Shown piece by piece: positions 8,546-16,921 of a DNA stretch of 64,000 nt. Numbering within the stretch: the stretch's first letter is position 1; the number at the start of each line of letters is the position of its first letter. The notes beneath the pieces were generated by a model that worked only from the letters and a program-made list of their open reading frames with translations, searched no databases and was not told the origin of the DNA. Position numbers and translations under genes: made by a program. This DNA comes from JBBQLG01 sp038327655 (GTDB lineage: Bacteria > Bacteroidota > Bacteroidia > Cytophagales > Spirosomataceae), in NCBI GenBank assembly GCA_038327655.1, contig JBBQLG010000004.1, positions 32,302 through 96,301 of the forward strand. The letters are read 5' to 3'.

Positions 8546-9079
8546 ATGCGAAAACGCACCATGGACGAGCTCAACCGCCTGTCGGTCGATGAGTTTAAGG
8601 GGACCCCAAAGTTTCCGTACTGCCTGATATTAGACGACATCCGCAGCCTGAACAATGTCGGGTCGGTATTCAGGACGGCGGATGCGTTCCGGGCCGAAAA
8701 ACTGTATCTCTGCGGCATCACGGGCACACCACCGCACCGCGACATTACCAAAACGGCCCTCGGTGCTACCGAGTCGGTGAGTTGGGAACAGGTACCCGAC
8801 TGTTCCGCGCTGGTGCGGCAATTACAACTGGATGGCTGGATTGTCGCTGCGCTGGAACAGGCCGAAGGTAGTGTTATGCTCCACGAATTCGCGCCAGAAC
8901 AGGACAAAAAGTACGCCTTTATCCTGGGAAATGAAGTAACCGGGGTTCAGGAAGCCGTAATTGAGCAGGCCGATTTAACGCTGGAGATCCCGCAATTTGG
9001 CACCAAACACTCGCTGAATGTGGCCGTGAGCGCGGGCGTTGTCTGCTGGCATTTCATCGAAAAGGTAACAAAAACTTAA
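8546..9079 (+). CDS. SpoU/TrmH-family RNA 2'-O-methyltransferase
   Basis: 177 residues from the ATG at 8546, chosen because the recognisable domain begins within 20 residues. SPOUT motifs are visible: motif 1 LNNVGSVFRTADAFRAEKLY, motif 2 FILGNEVTGVQEAVIEQAD, motif 3 EIPQFGTKHSLNVAVSAGVV. These form the trefoil knot that binds S-adenosylmethionine and transfers methyl to a ribose 2'-OH of tRNA or rRNA. It is shorter than full TrmH/RlmB proteins and lacks the N-terminal L30e-like substrate-binding domain. The RNA target cannot be read from sequence. Confidence 0.88.
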   Translation: MRKRTMDELNRLSVDEFKGTPKFPYCLILDDIRSLNNVGSVFRTADAFRAEKLYLCGITGTPPHRDITKTALGATESVSWEQVPDCSALVRQLQLDGWIVAALEQAEGSVMLHEFAPEQDKKYAFILGNEVTGVQEAVIEQADLTLEIPQFGTKHSLNVAVSAGVVCWHFIEKVTKT

Positions 9080-9159
9080 TATTTAACTTGCAATTATCAG
9101 CTTTATTTGCTATTTCTTTGTAGATTTTTTTATCTGCTCTATCAAATAAAGTAAACCAC

Positions 9160-9705
9160 ATGAAAGCCAAGAAAAAAACCCTCACCAATGACCTTGTCGC
9201 GTCCATTGAAACCAAACTGAGCGAAGCCGGTGCGCAAACCAAAAAAGCAAAGAAAGCAATTGTTAAGTCTGCCGAAAAACTGGCTGCCAAATTAGGCAAG
9301 CTGATGAAAAAGGCGGAGAAGAAAGTGGCCAAAGCCACTACTGCCACTGCCAGCAGCGTAAAGAAGGCCGAGGCTAAAGCGAAGAAAGACGCGAAGAAGT
9401 TAACCAAGAACGCCGATAAAGCCCTAAAGAGTGCTCAGCGTACGGCTACGAAGAAAGCCAAAAAAGCCGCTGAGCCAGTGGCTGTTGCTGTAGCGGCCAC
9501 CAAAGCGACGCCAAAGCCCATTGCCCCCAAACCCGCAGCTACGACCCGGAAGGCAACGCCTGCTCCTGCTACCAAACCAGCCGCCACTAAACCAGCGACG
9601 CCAAAACCAGCCACACCCAAAGCAGAACCGGCCATTGCGACGCCCATTACTAAAGCCGCGTCTCCAGCCGACGATGCCAATCCGAGCGGACCGTCTTTGG
9701 GCTAA
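9160..9705 (+). CDS. Histone H1-like Lys/Ala/Pro-rich protein
   Basis: 181 residues, extremely rich in Lys, Ala, Thr and Pro. The first half is a predicted basic helix with KKAKKAIVKSAEKLAAKLGK-like composition. The second half (about 110-165) is a chain of PKPATPKA-like repeats resembling the C-terminal tail of histone H1 and bacterial HctB-like proteins. It probably binds and compacts DNA non-specifically. The last residues (SPADDANPSGPSLG) are acidic to neutral, unlike the rest. Family annotation of such low-complexity proteins is always uncertain. A strong hairpin follows the gene. Confidence 0.6.
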   Translation: MKAKKKTLTNDLVASIETKLSEAGAQTKKAKKAIVKSAEKLAAKLGKLMKKAEKKVAKATTATASSVKKAEAKAKKDAKKLTKNADKALKSAQRTATKKAKKAAEPVAVAVAATKATPKPIAPKPAATTRKATPAPATKPAATKPATPKPATPKAEPAIATPITKAASPADDANPSGPSLG

Positions 9706-9721
9706 GGTTAGAATCTGAGCG

Positions 9722-9788
9722 TACGAAAGAAGGCCGTAGCCGATGCCACATCTTAACGATGTGGCATCGGCTACGGCCTTCTTTCGTA
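9722..9788. terminator. 31-bp perfect hairpin, bidirectional terminator
   Basis: Arms 9722-9752 and 9758-9788 are perfectly complementary around a 5-nt loop (TTAAC). It lies between the convergent histone-like gene and the large ThuA/cupredoxin gene (stop at 9807), so it can serve both. The stem is far longer than a usual intrinsic terminator. Confidence 0.8.
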
Positions 9789-9806
9789 ACAGCGAACGGA
9801 ACAAAA

Positions 9807-12800
9807 CTACTTCGCTGTTGTCGGTTCCGTTGCTTTTATTACCCGCATCACGCCGTTCATGATGCGCCAGTGACCGGGAAACGTGCAGACAAACGGATAG
9901 TCGCCGGGCTGCGCCGGTGCCGTAAACCGAAGCCGGTACGTTTGGTCCGGGTTAACCAGCGGAGTAGCGGCAATCACCTGCGGAATGGATGGCACATAAT
10001 TCCGGTCCGGGCCGTCTTTCGCCGTAATGAGTTTGTCGGCGGCTGCCCCGATGATATCCATCGACTTTGGCTTACCGATAACTAAGTTGTGCTGCATGGC
10101 GTCGGGATTTTCGAGCACAATCTCGATGGTCTTACCCGCCGTAACAGTAAACTCTTTTTTGTCGTACCGCATTTCCTCGCGCACTGTTTTCAGCCGGATC
10201 ACCTCAACGTTCGGATCAACGGGTTCGGCTTTGGTCAGGCCCCAGGCTTCGTAGAGCCGGTTCAGGCGGTCGCGGTTGTCGGGCGAAGCGGACGCGCTCA
10301 GACTGGCCAGAAACAGGTGGTCAGTCTCGCGTACGGTGGCTTTCTGCTTCAGGTTCCAGCCCTCCGAAACGCCTTTAACGATGGCCGCCCGCTGGGCATC
10401 GCCCAGCCTCTGCGACTGACGAAGCAGGGCCACCACCGAATCGACGGGGGCCACGGATGCGTAGCTGCGGGTGGCGCGTTCCAGCACAAACGCCGACATA
10501 CTTTGCGGGGCGCGGTACGTCAGCGGATGCGTAGCGGTGTTGTTTTGTTCGTTGCTCTCCGCGATTTTATTGTCGCGGTCGAGCATCACCGTGATGGTGT
10601 ATTGTCCCGCCCGCTCGAAGTTGACCCCGAAATCGGTACTCCACGGCCCGTTGTTCCCCTTGCTGATCGTGACGGTTTCGCCCGCTTTGATACCGGTCGT
10701 GTGGGCAACGCTGACGTAATCGAGTTTCGACTGATCGGCTGTGCCCATTGGCCCCTCGATCCGCACCGATAGTGGAATCGGCGTTCCGGCCGGAATGGCT
10801 ACGTCACCGGCGTTTTTCACGTCCACAGAAATGCGGGCACCTTCGCGCACGGCGGGCGACTCCGGCGTGGTATGAATAGCCGCCACGACCAGATCCGGCT
10901 GATTGGCTCCGGCAGAAAGTAGCTGCGCCGTTTGGCCGGAATCTACGCGAACGGAAATGGACTGTTTACCACTCTGCGAATGGATATGTTTCGTCATGTC
11001 CTCGGCCGCCTGAGTGGCTGACTTCGGCTGCGTCGACACATTCATCGAGACCTGCTTCAGGTAGGCTTTCATCAATTGTCCGTCGCGGTCTGTGAGGGCG
11101 CAGGCAAACGCATCAGACATCCAGCGGTCGTTCACTTCACTGGCTGCCGTCGATTTATCGAGCCGGGCCAGAATGGCCTGCTGCGAAGCGGGGCTTTGTG
11201 GCATCTCCGACAAGGCTAACAGGGTGTTCAGTACGACCAATGGCTCTTTATCATTCAGCGCATCTACCTTCATCAGTGTTTCGACCGATGCCGCCGTACG
11301 GGGTAACACCTGCACAACGGTTTTCCGAACGCCCGCACACGGATGTGCCAACGCCCCCGTTGTGGCCTGTAACACGGCGGCATCGTCCATCGCGCCTAAG
11401 CCCTGCAACGTCCACAAGGCATGAATCGCGGCCGGGTTGATACCGATTTCGTCGACCGACTGATCGTTCACTAAGGCAATCAACTGCGGCACGACATCGC
11501 GGTTGTTTCGTTCGATGAGCAGCCGCTGTGCCGTCATCCGCCAGAACATATTGTTGTTTTTCAGCGCGGCTACCAGTTCGGCGGAGCGGTCTTTGCTGAG
11601 CGTCATGGGCTTATACGCCGGTGCTGCTTTATAACCAACGCGGTAAATACGGCCGTGGGTAAAGTCGCGCAGGGGCGTTTCGTAGGCGTTGCCCGAGCCG
11701 CTGGTCGAACCCTTCGGCGTCGGGTTGTGCTGGATGATGTAGCTGTACCAGTCGGCCACCCAAACGGCGCCATCCGGTCCCACTTCGGAAAATACGGGCG
11801 CAAACCACTCGTCGGCCCCCGCCATGAGGTTAAAGCCAACGCCACTTGCTTCATGGTCTTCGTAGTCGGTGCCGCTGCGTTCCATGATGTTCTGGTGCAC
11901 AATGTGACCCGTTGGTTCAGAAACAAAGGCAACGCGGTTCCAGTATTCTTTCGGGAAGGCGCGGGCGGTGTAAAAATTCTGACCCGATGCCGCCGTAAAG
12001 CCGCCGAACACATCCACCTGTCGCACTTTCTCGGTGATGGGTTTCATGTCTTTATGGGTGTCCGTGCCCCGGCTGCCGTTCTCGCGCAGGTGTGCCCCGC
12101 CGTGGAAATAGCGGTTCGGAATGGCCATGTACCAGCCGTGCGAATTGTTGGCCGTGGAGCCGAACACGTCGCCGGTTTCGTTAAAACTCATACCCCAGGT
12201 GTTGTTCGAGGTGGCCGTAACGTACTCCAGCTTCGAGCCGTCGGTTTTGAACCGGAAAAAGCCCTGCGAAAACTTCACGCTATCGGCCCCGACCTTACCC
12301 TTGAAACCCGAATACCCGACGCTGCCCCAAATCCAGTTGTCGAACCCGTAGTGCAGATTACTCGGCCCGGCGTGGGTATCGAACGTGCCGAAACCGGTAA
12401 ACAGCACCTGCTTCTGATCCGCTTTATCGTCGCCGTTGGTATCCCTCAGAAACAGCATGTGCGGAGCCTGCGACACAAATAGCCCGCCGTTGCCAAACGC
12501 CAGACCCGTCGGAATACTCAGCCCTTCGGCGAAGTTGGTGAACTTGTCGGCCTTACCGTCGCCATTCGTATCTTCACAAATAACGATGTAATCTGAACCC
12601 CCGGTCGGCTTGCGCTCATTGGGATAGTCTTTGGTAATGAGTACGTACAGTCGGCCGCGTTCGTCCCAGGTCATGGCGATGGGGTGCATCACATTCGGCT
12701 CGTGCGCGAACAGACCGAGCGTAAACTCAACGGGTACCTGCATGTGTTTCATCGACTCTTCGGGCGATAACGGCTCCTGCTCCAACTGCGGATCGGGCCG

Positions 12801-13634
12801 TTTTTCGTAGTTCGGCAGGTTGGCCGGGCGGTACGTAAACGCCTGCGGATTCAGGGCATCGTGCTGCTTTTTTACGCCATCGCCCACGGCCCACAAAATA
12901 CCGCGCTCCAGTAGCTGCTGAAACCCCGGCTGACCCCAGGTACGCTCGTCATGACCATAAGCGGTGTAAAAAACCCGCCCCTTGCCGTAGCTGCGCGTCC
13001 AGGTGTACGGCTCTTCTTTACTACCCGGTTTGTCGGTAGCCTGAGCCGCCATGATTTCCCGTACGGCCAGCACGTTGTTATCGGGTTGCAGATGGGTGTG
13101 CAGGTACGTTTCGTCGTAGGCCCTGAACGAGGGAAGCCCCGCCGTAATCGGGCTGTTGGGCTGCGTAAAGCGCGTCTGAATCGTGTCCATTTTATGCCGC
13201 CAGAACTGCCCGCCCACCACTTTATCGACGTATTCGGCGGAGTTGCGGAAACAGTAGGACGCGCAATGCACCGGAATTACGCCGTGCCCCGATGCGACGT
13301 AGTCCAGCAATGCACGTTCCTGCGGTTTGGAAATACTGTCCCAGTTGGCGTAAATCAGCAGGCCGTCGTACCTGGCTAAATTATCGGCGTTGAGGTCGTC
13401 TAATTTATCCGTGTAGGTGAAGTTGATACCTTTTTGGCCCAGAGCGGCCATCAGTTGCGGCACCCGCTCAATGGGTTTATGGTGCCCATTGTCACCCAGA
13501 AACAGGATTTCCGTCCGGCGAGGTGACGTCCGACCTGATTTTATCGTTTCCGACCGGTTGGCCGACTGGTTCATTGACTGGCGGGCGCATTGGGTCATCA
13601 GACCGAGCAATCCCAATAGAAGTATTTTTTTCAT
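9807..13634 (-). CDS. ThuA / PVC-type dehydrogenase / HEAT / CARDB / cupredoxin multidomain lipoprotein
   Basis: 1275 residues with a lipoprotein signal (MKKILLLGLLGLMTQC, Cys16). Domains in order: ThuA-like amidotransferase fold (about 40-255); a PVC-type membrane-bound dehydrogenase beta-propeller (about 290-670, e.g. GRLYVLITKDYPNERKP and GSVGYSGFKGK); HEAT-like repeats (about 680-880); a CARDB/Ig-like domain (about 935-1050); and a C-terminal azurin/plastocyanin domain (about 1160-1265). Type 1 copper ligands are visible in the last domain: His in MQHNLVIG, and Cys, His and Met in FVCTFPGHWRIMNGVM. No CxxCH haem motif was found, unlike many relatives. It probably oxidises a sugar and passes electrons to the copper centre at the periplasmic or outer surface. 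It follows the isomerase and oxidoreductase genes in the same direction. Confidence 0.85.
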   Translation of the reverse strand: MKKILLLGLLGLMTQCARQSMNQSANRSETIKSGRTSPRRTEILFLGDNGHHKPIERVPQLMAALGQKGINFTYTDKLDDLNADNLARYDGLLIYANWDSISKPQERALLDYVASGHGVIPVHCASYCFRNSAEYVDKVVGGQFWRHKMDTIQTRFTQPNSPITAGLPSFRAYDETYLHTHLQPDNNVLAVREIMAAQATDKPGSKEEPYTWTRSYGKGRVFYTAYGHDERTWGQPGFQQLLERGILWAVGDGVKKQHDALNPQAFTYRPANLPNYEKRPDPQLEQEPLSPEESMKHMQVPVEFTLGLFAHEPNVMHPIAMTWDERGRLYVLITKDYPNERKPTGGSDYIVICEDTNGDGKADKFTNFAEGLSIPTGLAFGNGGLFVSQAPHMLFLRDTNGDDKADQKQVLFTGFGTFDTHAGPSNLHYGFDNWIWGSVGYSGFKGKVGADSVKFSQGFFRFKTDGSKLEYVTATSNNTWGMSFNETGDVFGSTANNSHGWYMAIPNRYFHGGAHLRENGSRGTDTHKDMKPITEKVRQVDVFGGFTAASGQNFYTARAFPKEYWNRVAFVSEPTGHIVHQNIMERSGTDYEDHEASGVGFNLMAGADEWFAPVFSEVGPDGAVWVADWYSYIIQHNPTPKGSTSGSGNAYETPLRDFTHGRIYRVGYKAAPAYKPMTLSKDRSAELVAALKNNNMFWRMTAQRLLIERNNRDVVPQLIALVNDQSVDEIGINPAAIHALWTLQGLGAMDDAAVLQATTGALAHPCAGVRKTVVQVLPRTAASVETLMKVDALNDKEPLVVLNTLLALSEMPQSPASQQAILARLDKSTAASEVNDRWMSDAFACALTDRDGQLMKAYLKQVSMNVSTQPKSATQAAEDMTKHIHSQSGKQSISVRVDSGQTAQLLSAGANQPDLVVAAIHTTPESPAVREGARISVDVKNAGDVAIPAGTPIPLSVRIEGPMGTADQSKLDYVSVAHTTGIKAGETVTISKGNNGPWSTDFGVNFERAGQYTITVMLDRDNKIAESNEQNNTATHPLTYRAPQSMSAFVLERATRSYASVAPVDSVVALLRQSQRLGDAQRAAIVKGVSEGWNLKQKATVRETDHLFLASLSASASPDNRDRLNRLYEAWGLTKAEPVDPNVEVIRLKTVREEMRYDKKEFTVTAGKTIEIVLENPDAMQHNLVIGKPKSMDIIGAAADKLITAKDGPDRNYVPSIPQVIAATPLVNPDQTYRLRFTAPAQPGDYPFVCTFPGHWRIMNGVMRVIKATEPTTAK

Positions 13635-13726
13635 GGGTAAACCGCATCGGCGAACCGATAGAGAAAACAGAGCGAAACGAAGGTATAGCGCTACCGTATG
13701 CGCCCGCTCTTCGTTGCCTCCGCGTT

Positions 13727-14848
13727 TTAAAGTTGTACAGTCTTAAAATCCGGTACCTGCCGGAGCTTTCCGCCGTTCATGGCTGATTCGTGCGCCAGAA
13801 TACCCACGCTGGTCCAGTTGGCCGACTGAGCCGCATTCGGGAACGGGTCGCGGTCTTCGGCAATGGCCGACACAAACTCGTGCACCATGTGCGGGTGCGA
13901 CCCGCCGTGCCCCCCTCCCTGCGTGAACGACAAATGCTGTTGCTCATCGGCATCGTACACGCCTTTGGTCGTAAATCGCTGAATGGATTCCGGCAGCAGA
14001 TGGGCGTAGTCGGGCACCGTTACTTTGGCCGGAATGTCGGGTTCGGGCTTTTTGGCGGTATGAATCACCGGCTGCTCGTCTTCGACCAATTGCCACTCGA
14101 ACGACTGCTTATCGCCGTACACCTCGAAACTCTCGCGGTACTGCCGCGCCACGTCGAACAGCGACCGCATAACGTGCGCTGATAAATCGCTGTCCTTGAA
14201 CTTGATGTGTGCCGACTCCACTGCAAACGGCGAGTTGTGAATTTTAGCCAGCTTCTCCCGAATGGTCCCCGACCCGAAACACGACACGTAATCGGCTTCT
14301 AATTTCAGCAAACCGGCCACGGGACCCACGCAGTGCGTAGCGTAGTGCATCGGTGGCAAACCGGGCCAGTAATCGGGCCAGCCGTCCATGTCCTGCTGAT
14401 GGCTGGCTTTCAGAAACTGCACCTTACCAAGCTGGCCGGTTTCGTACAATTCCCTGACAAACAGAAACTCCCGGCTGTACACTACGGTTTCCATCATCAT
14501 GTATTTTTTTCCGGACGCCTTACAGGCCTTCACAATGGCCATGCACTCGTCTACGGAGGTTGCCATCGGTACGGTACAGGCCACGTGTTTGCCCGCCCTC
14601 AACGCTTTCAGGCTTTGTTCGGCGTGGTTCGGAATTGGCGAATTGATATGAACCGCGTCCACAGCCGGGTCGGCCAGCAGGTCGTCGTAGTTGCTGTAGC
14701 GTTTTTCGATGCCAAATGCGTCGCCGAGCTGATTGAGCTTTTCGACGTTGCGCTGGCAGATGGCGTACAGGTTGGCGTTCGGATGCCGCTGGTAAATCGG
14801 AATAAATTCGGCCCCAAAACCGAGGCCCACGATAGCGATGTTGATCAT
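13727..14848 (-). CDS. Gfo/Idh/MocA-family oxidoreductase
   Basis: 373 residues from the ATG at 14848; an upstream in-frame ATG at 14917 would add 23 residues encoded inside a hairpin and is unlikely. A Rossmann NAD(P)-binding motif GLGFGAEFIPIYQR is at the N-terminus, followed by the family signature stretch NSPIPNHAEQSLKALRAGKH and the start of the C-terminal alpha/beta domain. Members oxidise or reduce sugars and polyols using NAD(P). It lies in a three-gene unit with a TIM-barrel isomerase and the ThuA-dehydrogenase, a context typical of keto-sugar or glycoside catabolism in Bacteroidota. Substrate unknown. Confidence 0.9.
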   Translation of the reverse strand: MINIAIVGLGFGAEFIPIYQRHPNANLYAICQRNVEKLNQLGDAFGIEKRYSNYDDLLADPAVDAVHINSPIPNHAEQSLKALRAGKHVACTVPMATSVDECMAIVKACKASGKKYMMMETVVYSREFLFVRELYETGQLGKVQFLKASHQQDMDGWPDYWPGLPPMHYATHCVGPVAGLLKLEADYVSCFGSGTIREKLAKIHNSPFAVESAHIKFKDSDLSAHVMRSLFDVARQYRESFEVYGDKQSFEWQLVEDEQPVIHTAKKPEPDIPAKVTVPDYAHLLPESIQRFTTKGVYDADEQQHLSFTQGGGHGGSHPHMVHEFVSAIAEDRDPFPNAAQSANWTSVGILAHESAMNGGKLRQVPDFKTVQL

Positions 14849-14862
14849 TGGAATGGTTGAAT

Positions 14863-14943
14863 AGTAGACTGACTGAATTGTTGACTGATTGAATGGGTAG
14901 ATTAACGAAGTATTCAATCAGTCAACAATTCAATCAGTCTACT
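14863..14943. repeat. 32-bp near-perfect hairpin overlapping the isomerase stop codon
   Basis: Arms 14863-14894 and 14912-14943 pair with a single mismatch. The distal arm encodes the last residues and stop of the isomerase gene (stop at 14914-14916). The arms are themselves built from repeated short words such as ATTCAATCAGT. It lies inside the isomerase-oxidoreductase transcription unit, so it may act as an attenuator or processing/stability element. Confidence 0.7.
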
Positions 14944-15786
14944 CTTTAAAAAGGCCAGCCCATCGGTGGCTAACTGCTCCGGCGAGTCGAACATGGGGCG
15001 GAAAATATGGGTAGCGGCTGCCAGTTCGGGCGGGTTGGGTCCGAACGCTTCGATGGCAATCGGTCCGTCGTAGCCGACCTCAACCAGCGTCGCAAAAATA
15101 CCATCGAAGTCGATATGGCCCTGTCCCGGTGTAGAGCGGTCGTTCTCCGAAATCTGCACGTGAACCAGATACGGGGCTATTTTCCGGATGGCATCGGCGA
15201 TGTTTTTCTCCTCCATATTGGCATGAAACGTATCAAACGCGGCCCGGCAATTCGGGTGATCGACAGCCTCGATGTAGCGGATCACATCGTCGGTGCAGGT
15301 GAGCAGATAGGTCTCAAACCGGTTCAGGTATTCAATGGCCAGGGTAACGCCCCGCGTTTGGGCGTATTCGGCCACGTCGCGCATCCCCGTCACCGACCAC
15401 TGCCATTCCTGGGCCGTAGCGGGTTTGCCCGTGAAGGTTTTAAAACCAGCGTACAGCGGCCCCATCAGTAGGACAGCCCCGGCGGCAGCGGCACAATCGA
15501 CCACGTATTTCAGGTAGTCGATACCCGTCCGGCGGATGGTTGCGTCGGGACTAATCAGGCTGTGCTCGGGGCCGCAGATGGTGCAGGCCTGAACGCCCAG
15601 TTGCAGGTCCGCCAGTTGCTGCCCCAGTTGCTGCCACTTCGCCAAACGGGCCGGGGTGGTGTCGGACTCGTTAATGGGTACTTCCACGAAGTCGAATCCG
15701 GTCTGTTTCAGGAATCGGAACGTATCGGTGAGGTCTTCATCCATCGTCATGGTCCAGACGAACAGATTCATTCCCAGCTTATTCAT
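14914..15786 (-). CDS. Sugar phosphate isomerase/epimerase (xylose isomerase-like TIM barrel)
   Basis: 290 residues starting MNKLGMNLFVWTMTMDEDL. The AP-endonuclease-2/xylose-isomerase-like TIM barrel is recognisable, with likely metal ligands in AIEYLNRFETYL (Glu), AAFDTFHANMEE (Asp, His), VHVQISENDR (His) and PIAIEAFG (Glu). Such proteins epimerise keto sugars (tagatose 3-epimerase, hydroxypyruvate isomerase) or act in 3-keto-glycoside pathways. It is the first gene of the catabolic cluster and is divergent from the AraC regulator. Its final codons lie in a long hairpin. Confidence 0.88.
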   Translation of the reverse strand: MNKLGMNLFVWTMTMDEDLTDTFRFLKQTGFDFVEVPINESDTTPARLAKWQQLGQQLADLQLGVQACTICGPEHSLISPDATIRRTGIDYLKYVVDCAAAAGAVLLMGPLYAGFKTFTGKPATAQEWQWSVTGMRDVAEYAQTRGVTLAIEYLNRFETYLLTCTDDVIRYIEAVDHPNCRAAFDTFHANMEEKNIADAIRKIAPYLVHVQISENDRSTPGQGHIDFDGIFATLVEVGYDGPIAIEAFGPNPPELAAATHIFRPMFDSPEQLATDGLAFLKSRLIELLTD

Positions 15787-15919
15787 AATTTATCTTTACT
15801 GATTTATACAAATTTAAAACCTATTTTACTGGTGTTTTCGGCTTTTCTTTACAACTTTTGACTTTATTTTACCGCTTCAGTCCGAATATCAGGCCCGGCA
15901 ATGTCAAAAAACAGAAACA

Positions 15920-16792
15920 ATGAAGCCACCTCTGCGTAAAGACCTCGAACCCATTGCGTCATCGTTCACGGTGAAGACGCTGGTTGAACCGCACTTCGAC
16001 CCTAACTGGCATTTCCACCCCCATTATCAGTTATTCCTGGTCGAGGAAGGCACCGGAACCCGGTTTATTGGTGATTCCATCCGGCCATTCGCGCCCGGTG
16101 ATCTGGTCTTTCTGGGGCCGAACCTGCCGCACCTCTGGCGCAGCGACCAGGCTTATTTCAACCGGGTGCCGGGTCTGGTTACGAAGGGTATCGTCGTTTA
16201 TTTCGACGAGGAATTTTTGGGTGTGGAGTTCTTCAATCAGCAGGAAGTAAAGGGCCTGCGCCAGTTGCTGACCCACGCCCACCGCGGCCTGACGTGGTTA
16301 AGCACGACCCGCGATCGGGCCGAAGCCGCACTGAATGAACTCGTACAGCAGCCTGTCGGCTTCGGCCGGGTGTTGACACTACTGACCCTGCTCAACGACC
16401 TGGCGCATTCCTCCGATTATCAGTTCATCACCAGCCCCGGCTACAGCAACACCGCAAAACCCGCCGAAACCGATCGTATTCAACGGGTTCATGACTACGT
16501 GCTGGTTCATTTCGCCGACGAGATCAGTCTCGACACCATTGCCGATCTGGTGGGTATGTCGCCCCCGGCTTTCTGCCGGTATTTTAAAACAAGAGCCAAC
16601 AAAACCTTTTCGGAGTTTGTGGCCGAAGTGCGTATCGGGCACGCCTGCAAACTACTGACGGGTAGTTCGCTGAGCATCACGCAGGTGAGTTACGACAGCG
16701 GGTACCGCACGCTGTCCAACTTTAACCGGCAATTCAAAGAGATCACTGGCCAAACGCCTTCGCACTACGTGAAAACCTACCAGGCGCTGTAA
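15920..16792 (+). CDS. AraC-family regulator with cupin sensor domain
   Basis: 290 residues. The N-terminal half is a cupin-like sugar-binding domain (DPNWHFHPHYQLFLVEEGTG, then FIGDSIRPFAPGDLVFLGP). The C-terminal half has two helix-turn-helix motifs: ISLDTIADLVGMSPPAFCRY and ITQVSYDSGYRTLSNFNRQF, followed by the family end FKEITGQTPSHYVK. It is divergent from the isomerase-oxidoreductase-ThuA cluster with 133 bp between starts, so it is the likely local activator responding to a sugar or its degradation product. Confidence 0.92.
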   Translation: MKPPLRKDLEPIASSFTVKTLVEPHFDPNWHFHPHYQLFLVEEGTGTRFIGDSIRPFAPGDLVFLGPNLPHLWRSDQAYFNRVPGLVTKGIVVYFDEEFLGVEFFNQQEVKGLRQLLTHAHRGLTWLSTTRDRAEAALNELVQQPVGFGRVLTLLTLLNDLAHSSDYQFITSPGYSNTAKPAETDRIQRVHDYVLVHFADEISLDTIADLVGMSPPAFCRYFKTRANKTFSEFVAEVRIGHACKLLTGSSLSITQVSYDSGYRTLSNFNRQFKEITGQTPSHYVKTYQAL

Positions 16793-16866
16793 AGCGTTCA
16801 GCCACTCCGAGCCGATGCATTTAGCGATTTGGCAGGGTATATGAATCCGGTTTCGCTAACAAAAAA

Positions 16867-16892
16867 GTGTCGGCTTCCAACGGAAACCGACA
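16867..16892. terminator. Hairpin between AraC and hydrolase genes
   Basis: Arms 16867-16878 and 16881-16892 pair over 12 bp with one mismatch, preceded by an A-run on the plus strand (a T-run for the minus-strand hydrolase transcript). It is placed between convergent genes. Confidence 0.65.
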
Positions 16893-16921
16893 CCCTCCAA
16901 ATTAACGTGTTAAGCTAATCC

